NCBI GenBank assembly: GCA_029215795.1
Contig: JARDYH010000001.1
Span: forward strand, 188,983,654 to 189,047,653
DNA: 64,000 nt
Origin: Anniella stebbinsi
Lineage: Eukaryota > Chordata > Lepidosauria > Squamata > Anniellidae
Direction: 5' to 3'
In this document: in pieces, positions 35,409 through 46,158 of the stretch
Position numbering within the stretch: the first letter of the stretch is position 1
Layout: each line of letters begins with the position of its first letter
Program-made: the position numbers and the translations under genes
The notes under the pieces: model-generated
What the model was told of the DNA's origin: nothing
Databases searched by the model: none
The model's input: the letters and a program-made list of their open reading frames with translations, nothing else

Positions 35409-36755
35409 TTATATAACTTTTCTATTTTTTAAGTTAGAGACTTGAAAGTGGCCCACAGTGCTTATGTGATATGCCTAAGTATGTGCATGAAAATTCAGAA
35501 CAAATTTCAGAACAATCCTTGTATTTTATATGAATTTTTGAAAGATTGTGCAACTTATTGACAGCTCTGAATGACAGCTCGCCATATAATGCATATAAGA
35601 TACAGGGGTGGAGGGATTGTTCTGAAATTTGGCAAATATGTGTAGCATATGTTGCTACAGATATGTGTCAAATTTCAGAACAATCAGTCAACCCCTGTAT
35701 TTTGTATGATTTTTAAAAAACATCATGCACCTTTTTTGACAGATCTCTGAATGCACTGGCAAGCTGTCATTCTGAGCTGTCAGAAGTTAAACGATGTTTT
35801 AAAAAATCATATAAAATACTTGGTTGGAGGGATTGTTCTGAAATTTCATACACATACTTAGGCATACCCCATAAGCACTGTGACCATGTTTCAAGTCTGT
35901 AACTTTGAAAATACAGAAGTTTTAGGCCTTTCTGTCTCAAAAAGCAACTCTATAGGGCAAAATAGGGATCCAAAATAGATATCGGATTTCCGATAATTAT
36001 CAGAAATCTGATACTATTCGATACGATTAACCTCCAATATAATCAGATCCAAATTTTTTTAAAAACTGATTTCCGATAACGATACAATACAATAATTTTG
36101 GGCGTGCACACCCCTAGTCATATGTGGCTTTCTTAGGCCAAGTCAACGGAGCTCCTATAGCCTTAAGCGCTTGTTCTTATACTACTGCTGTGCAATTTGG
36201 CTTCCCTCACTCCTCTCTGATAATAGTGCAATTTGGGAGGTGCTGCCAATGCGAAATGCAGTTACATCTTGTAGCAGTGTTACCAGGCCTCCTAGGAAGG
36301 ATGGGGCAGATATGGGAAGTCAATCTGTCATGGACTCCTTCAACATGATCTCAGACGTGGGAGAGTTACACTCTTAGACTAAATTGGGGCTGGGCCTGAA
36401 AATCACGGAACTAACATAAGTGTTGCACAGAAGACAAGGGTTTCACCACATATAAATTGCTCGTGTAGAGAAGCTCTAAATTACTGTAATATTATTTCCA
36501 AAGTCCTTGATGTGAATAGCATTCTGTATCAAATTGCAGGCTTGGTTGTTTGAGGGTTGTGTGTCTACTCTTGACTGTGAGATATTCCAAGGAAGAACTT
36601 AAGATATGGTTTAAATTACAGGAAACAATTTTGCTACAGAATCTGTCTAAGAGCAGAGTGTGACATATACATAATGTGACATATACATAATGAATTGTAA
36701 TATCTAGTATTCTAAACAAATATTCTTAAACAGATGTTACAATTTTTCTTCTTAC

Positions 36756-36887
36756 CATCTGAGGTATTGTTCCCAAACCTTCAGCAAATTCCATGGCTTT
36801 TTTCATTGGAATTTCAGAGACCATTGAACCCAAGGAAAACACCACAATGCCATGTTCACCAGATTTATTAACTATGGTTTCAAATTC
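36756..36887 (-). CDS. UGT1A: UGT1A shared exon 2
   Basis: Exactly 132 bp, 44 codons in phase 0, the conserved size. The acceptor TTTTTTGTAG precedes 36887 and the donor CAGATG|GTAAGAAG follows 36756. It encodes [20 protein letters not shown], then [24 protein letters not shown]. The [15 protein letters not shown] stretch is the first strand and loop of the C-terminal Rossmann-like domain, where the cofactor's phosphates dock. It is the common splice target for exons 1A, 1B and 1C, all of which end in phase 0. The intron to exon 1A is 939 bp and the intron to exon 3 is 10,052 bp. Confidence 0.96.
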
Positions 36888-37826
36888 CTACAAAAAATAA
36901 AGCTCCAGTCAAAATTCTTTGTTTCAAATATATATCACATAACCTGAGTTACAACAACATTGTAAAAACTGAGGTGGACTTTTGTTGGTTTTTTTACAGC
37001 TAACAAGAATTGCATATATGACATTTAATGATTATGCTGCAAGCATTTTACATCATGGCTATATTCTACAGCTCAATAATATTAACTTTAACTTCCTGAT
37101 ACCATTTCTGTCAGAACATTAGGATCATTTAACTATGCTTTTTATTAAAACCCATGATAAATTCAAGTTCAGTTGTGCTGTCAGAAGAACCAATATGCTT
37201 CAACTCACAATAGAAAAGAACGCCTGTCCTGGGTCACACTAATGGTCCTCTCAGCCTCTAATTCCATCTTGAATGTTGCTAAGTGTCTGTTATTTCAGGA
37301 TTCCTAACAGCATATAACATTAAAGGAGTTCTCCGTGCCCTGCTAGGGTATTAGGTAGGCATCAAGATATTAGGATTTATGCAAGCATGAAGACATGTGC
37401 CAGGAGCCTCTTATTTGATTATTAGTGCGGATTTATTTTTGAATAGCCAGCAATATTCCTGTTCTGTATAAAACACACACACAACACACACACACACTGG
37501 CTGGCTGGCTGGCTACTCCAAAGAGGCTCACGATCTAGAGAATGAAGACAACATTATTTTCACTTCCATTCACCCATTGCTATTTCTACATGGAGCTCAG
37601 AAGTCCATAGTGTACCTGGTTTATTTTTTTTTAATGATTTTTTTAAAAAATTGTTGCCCAGTAATCGCATTGCATCCCTTAATTCTATAATACTATGTCA
37701 AAGGGTTAATGGTAGTTTGCCATTATTTCTTCCAGTCTGCTCAAATATCTCAATTTTAATCCCTTGTAACCTTTCACTTTTAAGATAGAGCTTTGAAAAG
37801 TATAGGTAACTGGAAAAAGACTCAAC

Positions 37827-38699
37827 CTGAGTTAGTGGACTCTCCACTGCACAATTTATACCTCCAATGAAGACCATGTTGGGCATGATAGGCCTGGGAT
37901 ATTCAAACACAAAGTCATAGCGCAGAAGCCAAATGGATGCTTGACTATAAAGCTCTGCTACTGTCATATCTCGGTGCAAGAATTCCTTGCTCAGGACTTC
38001 ATAGGGTGAATACAGAAGGTAACATATCATGAATTCCAGAGAGCTGGCTAAAACATTCTTCACTCGCTGATTAAATGTCATGTGATCTGTATTGCCTGTG
38101 AAGAATTTGGGGATGAATGAAAGTGGGTTTGGACACTGAGTTGCCTCAAAGTCTAAACCACACGGAATTCCACGTAAGTAGTAAACTGAAGGAAGGGATA
38201 AATACTCAGCCAAGATCTGTCCACATGGACACACTGGATCCATAAATACAACATCAAAATTGTTTTCTTCCAGGTAAGTAAGGAGGTCTCTGTCATGCAA
38301 AAGCTGCTTGCAGTTATTGAAGAAAAGCATTGTAATATTTCTTATCTTTGCAAACATTTCAGTCATTTTTGCCAGGAAAGGCTGGTGTGCAAAAACTTTG
38401 TGGCCGAGCTTTTGGTATTCTGATTTCAAGTATTCCGTTGTATAAGGTACAACAAATGTTTTCATTGTGTAATGTACAGATGGCTTCATCCACAAGTTTA
38501 CATCTGGGGCAACAACTACCACTTGATGTCCTCTTTCCTGAAGGTGTTCCATAACTGGATGGATACTGAGCCAGTGACTGCCATCCACAGGTATTACCAA
38601 CACCTTCCCCCCATCCGAAAGGCTCCAGAAAAAGAAAGCAAGTAAAAGCCATATGGGGAGTCTACAAATGTTTTGACACATCGAAGTCTTCTTCCCCAT
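37827..38699 (-). CDS. UGT1A: UGT1A alternative first exon 1A
   Basis: First exon proximal to the shared exons; 291 codons. The ATG at 38699 has G at -3 and G at +4. A signal peptide follows (LPIWLLLAFFFWSLSDG). The substrate half then starts with KVLVIPVDGSHWLS; His42 is the catalytic base that deprotonates the acceptor. Asp154 in FDVVFMDP is its charge-relay partner. Then come AEYLSLPSVYYLRGIPCGL, the conserved CPNP/FIP loop and PNMVFIGGINC before the donor CTCAG|GTTGAG (GT at 37825-37826). A possible N-glycosylation site is NIT at residue 121. With exons 2-5 it gives a 536-residue enzyme. The acceptor substrate cannot be read from sequence. Confidence 0.95.
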
Positions 38700-38779
38700 T
38701 GCGCTCAAAGAGTGTAAAACTCCATTGTAAACAACAAATGAAACCAGGATCTTCTGTGAGCCTTCAGCCCTTTTTTCTT

Positions 38780-38795
38780 TTGTAAATATTTAATT
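38780..38795 (-). promoter_or_regulatory. Possible TATA-like element of exon 1A
   Basis: Minus-strand AAATATTTACA about 80-90 bp upstream of the exon 1A ATG, a sensible TATA distance. UGT1A first exons each have their own promoter. No clear HNF1 site was found nearby. Confidence 0.3.
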
Positions 38796-38949
38796 TCCTC
38801 TGAACACTTACAAAGGCACAACTAAGTTTTCAAACATGATCAAAGGTTGGTTGTGTAAACCAAGCCTGACTGGATGGCAAGGGTTAATTTGGTCTGCCAC
38901 AAATTCAGCAATCAGGCTGGAAACAAAGAGGACAGATTCGCTTTCCTGG

Positions 38950-39032
38950 TATGCAACACCTGCTAAAATTCCCTTTATATACAACTGTTAAAGATACAGG
39001 AGCCCTGTCCTCCTTTCCATATGGTCACCCTA
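38950..39032. mobile_element. 320-bp-family MITE, right-end fragment
   Basis: Ends AGGAGCCCTGTCCTCC...ATGGTCACCCTA, identical in style to the right end of the 46724 copy. The left half is missing. Confidence 0.75.
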
Positions 39033-39210
39033 CGGTCATCTTGACCAACCCATAATAGTATAAAAGAGGCCTGAAAAAAATGTGTATCAACCTGGGTCCC
39101 TCATGGCAAAACACAAAAAGAGTTTAATTTGAACCAAGGTTTAGTCCCCCAGACCCGTGAAGTATCAATACAGAGAATGCCTCTAAGCATGGCTAGAGTT
39201 CCTTTCATCC

Positions 39211-39921
39211 AAGGGTACATCTTGATGAGCAGTTTGCCCCAGGGTGGATTTGGAATGGCAGCAGGTCATCTACATGACACAGTCGCCATTGCAAAGCCCT
39301 CCAGGGACAAACCCCCAAAGCCGCGCTTTTAAAAAGTTGGGCACTTACTCTGACTTTTTTGGCTTGCAGCGAGGCGACAATGGCATCAGATGTCTGTCTC
39401 CCTTGCTCCGGAGCTGCGGCGGCGGCATGCCACAACCGATGGCGACCCCTGATTAGTCGCCATAGGCTGGGCAGGGAAGGAGATGGACCAGCAAGCCGAA
39501 CACTCACTGGACCACCCTGTGCACCATCATTTAAATACAAATAAAAATAAAATAAATGGGATGGATGTTCAGAGCCGGAGCCCCATTCCTCCACCACCAC
39601 TCCATTTTTTTCCTCGTTTATCTGTAAATGCAAAAGTTCGCATTTACAGATTTTTTTAAAAAAAGAACGATTCCCAAAAGGCTGCTCCCCAAACGCCCAT
39701 GCAAAACAAAAACAATGAAAACAACAAAACAAAGAAACACCCCACCTTGAATAAGGGGCATGGGTTTGCGTGGATGGGTGCAGCAGCGGTGGTGGCTCCT
39801 TCCTGTAAACCCCACATTGGCGCTCCTTCCCATGCAGATGACTGAAAGGAGTGCCAATGCAGAAGCTTGAGGCCTTGCGCCACCGCTCCGCTGCTGTCGT
39901 GTTGCCATGAAGACAGGGCCC
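39211..39921. mobile_element. Hairpin-bearing GC-rich element, copy c
   Basis: The left part (CATCTTGATG, TTTGCCCCAGGGTGGATTTGGA) matches the start of copy d at 40241; the right end TGAAGACAGGGCCC is the inverted terminus. It contains an AAAAAGTTGGGC-ACTTACTC-TGACTTTTT hairpin near 39335-39360 (splice-donor-like on the minus strand). No protein is supported. Borders are approximate. Confidence 0.5.
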
Positions 39922-40089
39922 AACCACAAGCCTGAAACGTATCTCATTAAAAATGAAGCACAGAGACTGACACCCTGTCCAGTACACCATAGTTACTCTC
40001 TTTTCATGACAGCAACTTTCACTGCTTCATAGTTGCATCAGCTCTTCAGATTTCAACATAAGCTGAAAACCATGCCAGCCAGAAGACAC

Positions 40090-40212
40090 AGTTGTTGCAC
40101 CATGTCCTGCTTGTGGGTCCCTGGTCAACAGCTAGTTGGCCACTGTGTGAACAGGATGCTGGACTAGATGGACCCTTGGTCTGATCCAGCATGGCTCTTC
40201 TTATGTTCTTAA
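40090..40212 (+). mobile_element. CR1 LINE 3' end
   Basis: Contains TGCACCATGTCCTGCTTGTG, GGCCACTGTGTGAACAGGATG, CTGGACTAGATGGACCC and the 3' terminal TCTTATGTTCTTA octamer repeats typical of reptile CR1. The same sequence is seen, interrupted, at 61560-61690 and 62519-62572. Confidence 0.85.
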
Positions 40213-40240
40213 CAGGTTAGCTGGAAAATGTCTTCCTTGA

Positions 40241-40500
40241 GGGCTGTCTTGATGTCTTCTTTGCCCCAGGATGACTCTGAACCTGTGCGGTGTCAGTTAA
40301 ATGACACAGCCACAGATTTGAAGCCACCCCAGGACAAAGAGCTGAAAATGTGCAGCTGAAAAGTTGGGGACTTACCCCAACTTTTCCAGCCAAAGCAAGG
40401 GCAGCCGGCTCTGTCCTCGCTCAGGATCAGCCCTGGAGCCTCTTCAGGGGCATTGCTGGTGGTCACTGTCCACCTGGGCAGAAGGTGGGGGTGGGCCAAT
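40241..40500. mobile_element. Hairpin-bearing GC-rich element, copy d
   Basis: Starts GGGCTGTCTTGATGTCTTC and runs through a perfect hairpin, AAAAGTTGGGG-ACTTA-CCCCAACTTTT (40360-40386). It is the reverse-complement relative of 17935-18334. The far end is not defined. Confidence 0.6.
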
Positions 40501-41106
40501 GAGCAGAATGGATGCCAGCACACCCCACACTGCGTTGTCATGGGAAGAATAGTTTATGTTCTTCCTCCAAGCTGCCACCACCTCCTTCTCCTAAAACAAA
40601 TTATTTTCTCCCCCTGGAGCTGCCTCCTTCTCCTAAAATATTTTCTCCCCCCCCCCCCCGAGTTGCTGCTGCTGACATCTCTTTGCCCTACTCTCAGGGA
40701 TGGGAGGGGGCGGATGACAGCCATAAACCCCATGCTTGCTCCTTGGCATGGGGATTATCTGGCGCAACCCTGCAGGAGCAAAGGCACTGGGTTTTGGGGA
40801 AATGTGGCCCCAACTTGGTGCTGTGAAGATAACCCCCACTCTTTTACAGCTGCATATTGAAGCTAGGATCACTTTGAAGCCTGATAACAAACCTGATAAG
40901 ACAAAAGGATTAAAGTCCTTAATTATAACAACAGTCATGCTGTTAGTGTGCATAAAAGTACATAAGGCAGCCTCATAAGACAGCCACTGGAGAAATCCTG
41001 ATGCCCAGGTACTAATATAATTCATGCAATAATATGATAATGCAAGTGACAGAAAAGCCTGTAAATTGGAAAACATATAATAATGTTACAATGTAGGGTT
41101 ACAAAC

Positions 41107-41970
41107 CTTGGACAATGGGCTCATCCGTGCACAATTAATGCCTCCAATGAAGAACATGTTGGGCATCACAGGCCTGGAGTACTCAAATACAAAATCATAC
41201 CTCAACAGCCAAACGGAAGCTTTACTAAAAAGTTCCAGGACCGTAATCTTCCTCTGTAGAAACTCAGATGCAAGTTGTTCATACTTTACAAAAAATAAGT
41301 GACACACTAAAAAATTTAAGGGTATAGCTAAGACATTCTTCACACGCTCAGTAAATGTCATACGATCAGAATAAGTCATAAAACCCTGTGGGATATAAGA
41401 AACAGGGCTTGGACACTGAGCAGCTTGGAAGTCTATAGCACATGGAAGTCCACGCAAGAAGTACACTGTGGGCAGGGAGAGATATTCAGCAAGGATTGGA
41501 CCACAAGGCAATATAGGGTCTGAAAACATGGCATCAAAATTGCTTTCCTGGAGGAATTTGATTAGTTCTGTGTCATATAAAAAATGCCTACAATTAGAAG
41601 CATGCAGGGTAATAGTTTGTGACATTTTTGTATATAGTCCAACAATCTTCTCCAGATACGTAAAGTTATTTAAAAAAGTGTCATCCACTGGACGGAAAAT
41701 GTTGTCCAAGTATTCCTGGGTGTAAGGCACTGAATATGTTCTTATATTAAAACGCTCAGATTTCTTCATGAGGAGAGAGATTTCTGGCATTACTACCACA
41801 ACCTCGTGGCCCCGTTGCATGAGCTCCTCTATGACCACCTGCATGCTAAGCCAGTGACTTCCATCCTGAGGCACGACCAACAGCTTCTTACTCTCAGCAA
41901 AATGCCATAAACAGAACAAAAAGGTAAGCCCAACAGCTACTTGACAACAGGAATTCAGCCATGCCATCAT
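41107..41970 (-). CDS. UGT1A: UGT1A alternative first exon 1B
   Basis: Second first exon, 288 codons from the ATG at 41970. A more distal in-frame ATG exists at 42036, but it lies at or upstream of a TATA-like GTTATATACA and the signal peptide (VAVGLTFLFCLWHFAES) fits the inner start; two tandem ATGs (41970, 41967) are both possible. Key parts: LLVVPQDGSHWLS with catalytic His39, FDAMFSDP with Asp151, AEYLSLPTVYFLRGLPCAI, then PNMFFIGGINC and the donor CCAAG|GTTTGT (GT at 41105-41106). NNFT near residue 101 is a possible glycosylation site. It joins exon 2 in phase 0 for a 533-residue protein. It is clearly diverged from 1A, so substrate choice probably differs. Confidence 0.94.
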
Positions 41971-42023
41971 GGTATCGAGAGCCCTTAAATTGGTTTTAAG
42001 GACACTTAAACTCGTTACATGTG

Positions 42024-42034
42024 TTGTATATAAC
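42024..42034 (-). promoter_or_regulatory. Candidate TATA box of exon 1B
   Basis: Minus-strand TGTTATATACAAC about 55-65 bp before the ATG at 41970. This spacing would put transcription start near 42000 and favours the inner ATG over the one at 42036. Confidence 0.45.
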
Positions 42035-42630
42035 ATATGAAAGCAGATATTGTAGACTATAGTATTGTGCGACCTATAAAATCACTGGCTCTAAGTATCA
42101 AGTAAATGTTTAATAAATGTCTTCCACTGAACCTAGAAATTTATCTACCTTGGACATACAGGCTACCTATCTCTGACAGATAACTGCCAACAGAGTTTAC
42201 ATTGTGTATTAACAGAATCCCTTCAGCAGTGATGATTCAGCATTGTAATGTAATTTGATTCTGTGCCACATGGAGATCACACAAGTTCGTAAGCACCTTT
42301 TGAAGACACTAAAGAGACTAAAGATTAGTCAAGCAACGTTAAGGCCTCTGCTACCTGCCCAGCAATCTTCTCTGAGATTGCCATATCTTTAGCTGTGCAT
42401 CGGGATCTTTTGAGTAGGGAGGCAAACGCCACCCCTCCTGCCCCAGGAATGCCAATTAGGCTTGTTGTCCCAGTTTAGCCTATAGCACTGAAATGGCACT
42501 TTTTCCTGGTCTGCGGGGAAACATGGATGGAGCTCCCTGGAGCTTCTGTAGTGCATGGAGAGAGCAGAGGGCCAACTACAGGGTGCCTACCCATGTTTTA
42601 AAATAATGATTAAAAAAAAGATTTCACTAA

Positions 42631-43169
42631 GGCCCTTTCTGCACCATAGGGGCAGAAAGGTTTGGAAGTGGAGGAACCTGGAAGTGAGCACTTCCGAGTT
42701 TGCCGCGAAGAGTCCGCACCAGTATGTGACAGGCCGGGATTCTCCCGGCCCATCGCTACTCGTGGCCGCCATTTTTTTCTTTTTAAAACAAAAAGGAGCG
42801 CACGAGCGCTCGTGCACAAAAGATGAGTTTTTAAAACAAAAAAACCCTGTGTGCCCCCACCCCCTCCCTGCCCTCCTGGGGGTGGTGAAACTGGAGCCAC
42901 CCCTCCCCTGCTGGGCACAGAGGTCTGCTGTGCACTCCATGGCCAGTTTGCAGCCATGCTTAGTTGTGGGTAAGCACAGCTGCGCTCGGGATGGGCGGCC
43001 ACACCAGCCGCCCATCTCACTTCCCTCCCTGGGATAATTGCGTTCCCTGAACACCCAGGAAAATGAAGGGCTGGCCCCTGCCTGCTCGCGAGATGCCCTG
43101 TGCTTCGTGTGGACTCTCTGCGAGCAGGCAGGGGCAGCCACGGGGAAAATGGCTGGTGCAGAAAGGGCC
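42631..43169. mobile_element. 539-bp Harbinger-like MITE with TAA duplication
   Basis: Starts GGCCCTTTCTGCACC and ends GGTGCAGAAAGGGCC, perfect inverted 15-mers, with TAA on both sides (42628-42630 and 43170-43172). The interior is GC-rich (CGCTCGTGC, GCAGGCAGGGGCAGCC). No protein is supported. It is 0.7 kb upstream of exon 1B and could influence that promoter region. Confidence 0.85.
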
Positions 43170-43379
43170 TAAGATTAAGCATCTACTTTTAAGAAGGTTA
43201 TCCTTTTCAAACAATTAGATAGAAGGGCCTCTTCTTTTTTTTATTCAGTTATCTGATATGAAAGCTCTCAAATGTTCCATCCTGTCAACTCTCTCTGTTC
43301 CTTGAGAGCTGACAAAAGATTGTATTCTCCTGGTCCTCCTCCAGTTTTTTGTTTAGTCGATATGTGCTACTGGATATAT

Positions 43380-43580
43380 ATTTAAAATATATTCAATTTC
43401 TATTACATATTTATCACAACTTTCCTCCAAGGAGCTAATGGTGGTGTACAGGGTATCCCTTCTTTGTGCTGTGTTAGATTCAGAGATTATGATAAGAATG
43501 GCAATGATAATTTAATGTCCCACCCTTCCCCTAAGAAACTCCAGTTGGGGTGCATGGCTCTCTCCCCTGCCCTTGCCATT
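43380..43580 (-). mobile_element. Possible L2/CR1-group LINE 3' end
   Basis: TTTCCTCCAAGGAGCTAATGGTGGTGTACAG and a TATTACATATTTATC stretch resemble the reversed 3' end of a reptile LINE. It is short and diverged. Confidence 0.4.
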
Positions 43581-43661
43581 TCTCCTGTGGAGGTCACTCA
43601 CGTCTAAGCAAATGTTTGAACCTGGTTTTCCAGTGAAATGTCAAATTAACATGAGATATAT

Positions 43662-43749
43662 CTTCTTTAGTTTTTGTTTTGCAGGCTGCTTGACCCACCC
43701 ACTTCTGTCTCAGTAACTCAAACAGCCTGCAAAACAAAAACTAAAGAAG
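43662..43749. repeat. Perfect 27-bp inverted repeat with 34-nt spacer
   Basis: The arm at 43662-43688 (CTTCTTTAG...GCAGGCTG) is exactly complementary to 43723-43749. The spacer is 34 nt. No terminal duplication was seen. A perfect long hairpin in otherwise ordinary sequence suggests a recent snap-back duplication or a small MITE. Confidence 0.9.
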
Positions 43750-44970
43750 AAGAGTCCAGGAATTAACCCTGTAATACACCAGTGAACACTTTGAGGATGG
43801 AGAAAGCAGTCACTATGAAACGTAAATACTTCTCAGTGTGTCCTACCATGTAATGAAAAAACTTAAAAAAACACATTTTTAAACAGAATATAAGTCGTTT
43901 TAAGGGCAATGTGGATAGGCTCACACACACACACACCAGTTGGCAAGTAAGTCAGTATCGCTAATTGAGGTCACATAGACTCCCAAACCAGCACAATGGG
44001 AAAATCGGCCACAAAACGACTGTGCAAAAATTGGGTTTTATGGCATGAAAAGCTCCCATCTGCTGCAGAGAGGTGGGATGTCATGTGCCATGACAGTGTG
44101 TGAGGCACAGTAGCAACAGAGAAAATCCCCCTTGTGGGGGTGGGGGCTGAGACATGAAGAGGATCGAGTCAGCTCTGCCTGCAAGGTGTGTCTAAGGGTG
44201 AAAGCCACCCTCAGTCCCCAAACAATTCTTCACCCCTATGTTAGAGACATGTGGAGTTACATATGACTAGTAGCATTTCCCTTTAGCGCTTTCCTTGAAA
44301 TCTGTCTAAAATATTACCAAATTAATTCAGCTGGCTTTCATGAGGTTCCTCTTGGCCTTCTTTCATCTGCTTTTTTTTAAAGTCTCTGAATTTTCAAATT
44401 TTCTGGAGTAAAGCTGGAAAATAGATGAAGTAACTTATTTTTTCCAAGACATTGATTCTAGTACTAGCAAACTTCATTCTGCCAAGCACGTTCAGGTAAG
44501 TATAGCTCCAGTTCTTCTGCAGTGATACCAAGGACAAGGGAACAAATGGAGGTAAACCATTTGAAACAAATAGGACTAGCAGTGGAGCTAAGATGGGTCT
44601 TTTTTATTAGTACACTTATGCAATAGAAATTGCACATTAACTAGTACCATGGCAAGAACTCTGTACAGAGTAACTTTTACGTTCAGTCACTTCTAACCTG
44701 CTGACCTGCAAACAGCCGAACACCCTCTTGTGACCTCAGTGGACTTTGGAAACAAGCAAAATACCTGAGGTTTTAGGGTTCAGTTAATGTCACTGACAAA
44801 GCCATCTAGCCCAACCCCATTTGATGCAAAAAAATAAAAATAAAATCCAGAGCTAGAGCAGTCCCAACATGTGGCTATATACATTACAGTAACAACATGC
44901 ATCAATGACAGGATTTGGTTAGGCCCCAATTCAGCAATTCCACTGTGGGGCCTAACCACTTCCTTCAGAG

Positions 44971-46158
44971 TAGGGGTGTGCACGGACCCCCCGGATCAGA
45001 TCAGGACCTCCAATTTTGTCCCGGATCGGATCGGACAAAATCAGAGGGCCCCTGGAACGGATCGGGTCCGATCCCAATCTAAAAATCGGACATCCGATTT
45101 TTGGATCAGCCACCATTTTTGTTTTCCCCATAGACTTGCATTGAGGGAAAGAAAGCTTTTCCCCAATGCAAGTCTATGAGGAAAAAATGGCAGCGGGTGG
45201 GTGAGGGGGGCCTAACTCCCTCCTCCCCCCGGGGCCGTCCACTGTGGACAGCCCTGGCAGGTAAGACCCCTCCCCCACGCTCCTTACCCCTCCCCCTGCT
45301 TACCTTCCGTGGCCGTCCACTCCCGTCCACTGCTGGCCACTACTGCAAGCAGGCTTCAGGGCTTGCTCCTAGGTAGCATGCCAGGTGGCGTGCTACCTAG
45401 GGGCAGGCCACGAAGTCTGCTCACAGTAGCAGCCAGAGGCGGATGGGAGCGGACAGCCATGGAAGGTAAGTGGGCCACAGGGCCCCCTCTCCCCTCTCCC
45501 CTGCTTACCTTTGGGGGACATCCGCTGCCGTCCGCCACTGGCTGCTACTGCAAGCAGGCTTCGCGGCTGCTCCTGAGTAGCGCGGCAGGTGATGTCATCA
45601 CCTGGCGTGCTACCTAGGGGCAGGCCACAAAGCCTGCTCGCAGTAACGGCCAGCAGCAGACGGGAGCAGACGGCCATGGAAGGTAAGCAAGCCGCAGGCC
45701 CCCTCCCTCCTGCTTACCTTCGGGGGATGTCCACTCCCATCCGCCGCTGGCCGCTACTGCGAGCAGGCTTCACAGCTTGTTCCTGAGTAGCACACCAGCG
45801 GCGGACAGGAGCGGACATCCCCAGAAGGTAAGCCCCCTGCCCCCGTTGTCCGCTTCCATCGGCGGCCACCCGCTGGCGCCTGCCGATGGAAGCGGACAGC
45901 CCCGCCAGGGAAGGCCCCCCCCCCGCTGTCCACTTCCATCGGCAGCCGCCCGGTGGCACCCGCCAATGGAAATGGTAGTGGGCGCCAGTGGGCGCCCGCC
46001 GATCCTCCAATCCATCCGATCTGGATCGGGACCTTTCCGGATCAGATTGGATTGGATCGAACGATCCAGCGGTGAGATCGGAAATCGGATAATTGTATCC
46101 GATTTCCCCTGGATCGGATCCGGATCGTGGATTGGACCCGATCCAGTGCACACCCATA
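44971..46158. mobile_element. 1.19-kb hAT-like element of palindromic modules
   Basis: Starts TAGGGGTGTGCACGG and ends GTGCACACCCATA, with an exact 8-bp duplication CTTCAGAG (44963-44970, 46159-46166). About 150 bp at each end is crowded with CGGATC/GATCGG words. The middle holds three palindromic modules (about 45296-45469, 45503-45678, 45711-45829). Each begins CTTACCTT and ends AAGGTAAG. The second has TGATGTCATCA at its centre (about 45591-45601). No transposase; the open frames are GC artefacts. Confidence 0.9.

Larger units (their letters stand above)
31645..36116. mobile_element. 4.47-kb hAT-like element with nested LINEs
   Basis: Left end TAGGGATATG and right end GTGCACACCCCTA, flanked by an exact 8-bp duplication GTCATATG (31637-31644 and 36117-36124). 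The termini are rich in CGATA/TATCG words on both sides. Inner arms are also inverted: the block at 32760-33180 (CTTGAAAC, CCTAAGTATGTGTATGAAATT, CCTCCAACC) returns inverted at 35470-35930. Two L2-like LINEs lie inside: one minus (31777-32733) and one plus (33482-35408). The uninserted element would be about 1.6 kb. A right-half fragment of the same family lies at 56815-57248. It lies in UGT1A intron 2. Confidence 0.85.

Noticed and set aside
39205..39990. 261-codon open frame on the minus strand
   Set aside because: It lies over a GC-rich repeat element, passes through its hairpin and has no recognisable domain.
42555..43182. Open frames of 160-190 codons on both strands
   Set aside because: They span a MITE with perfect termini; no domain, and frames on both strands indicate low stop density from GC content.
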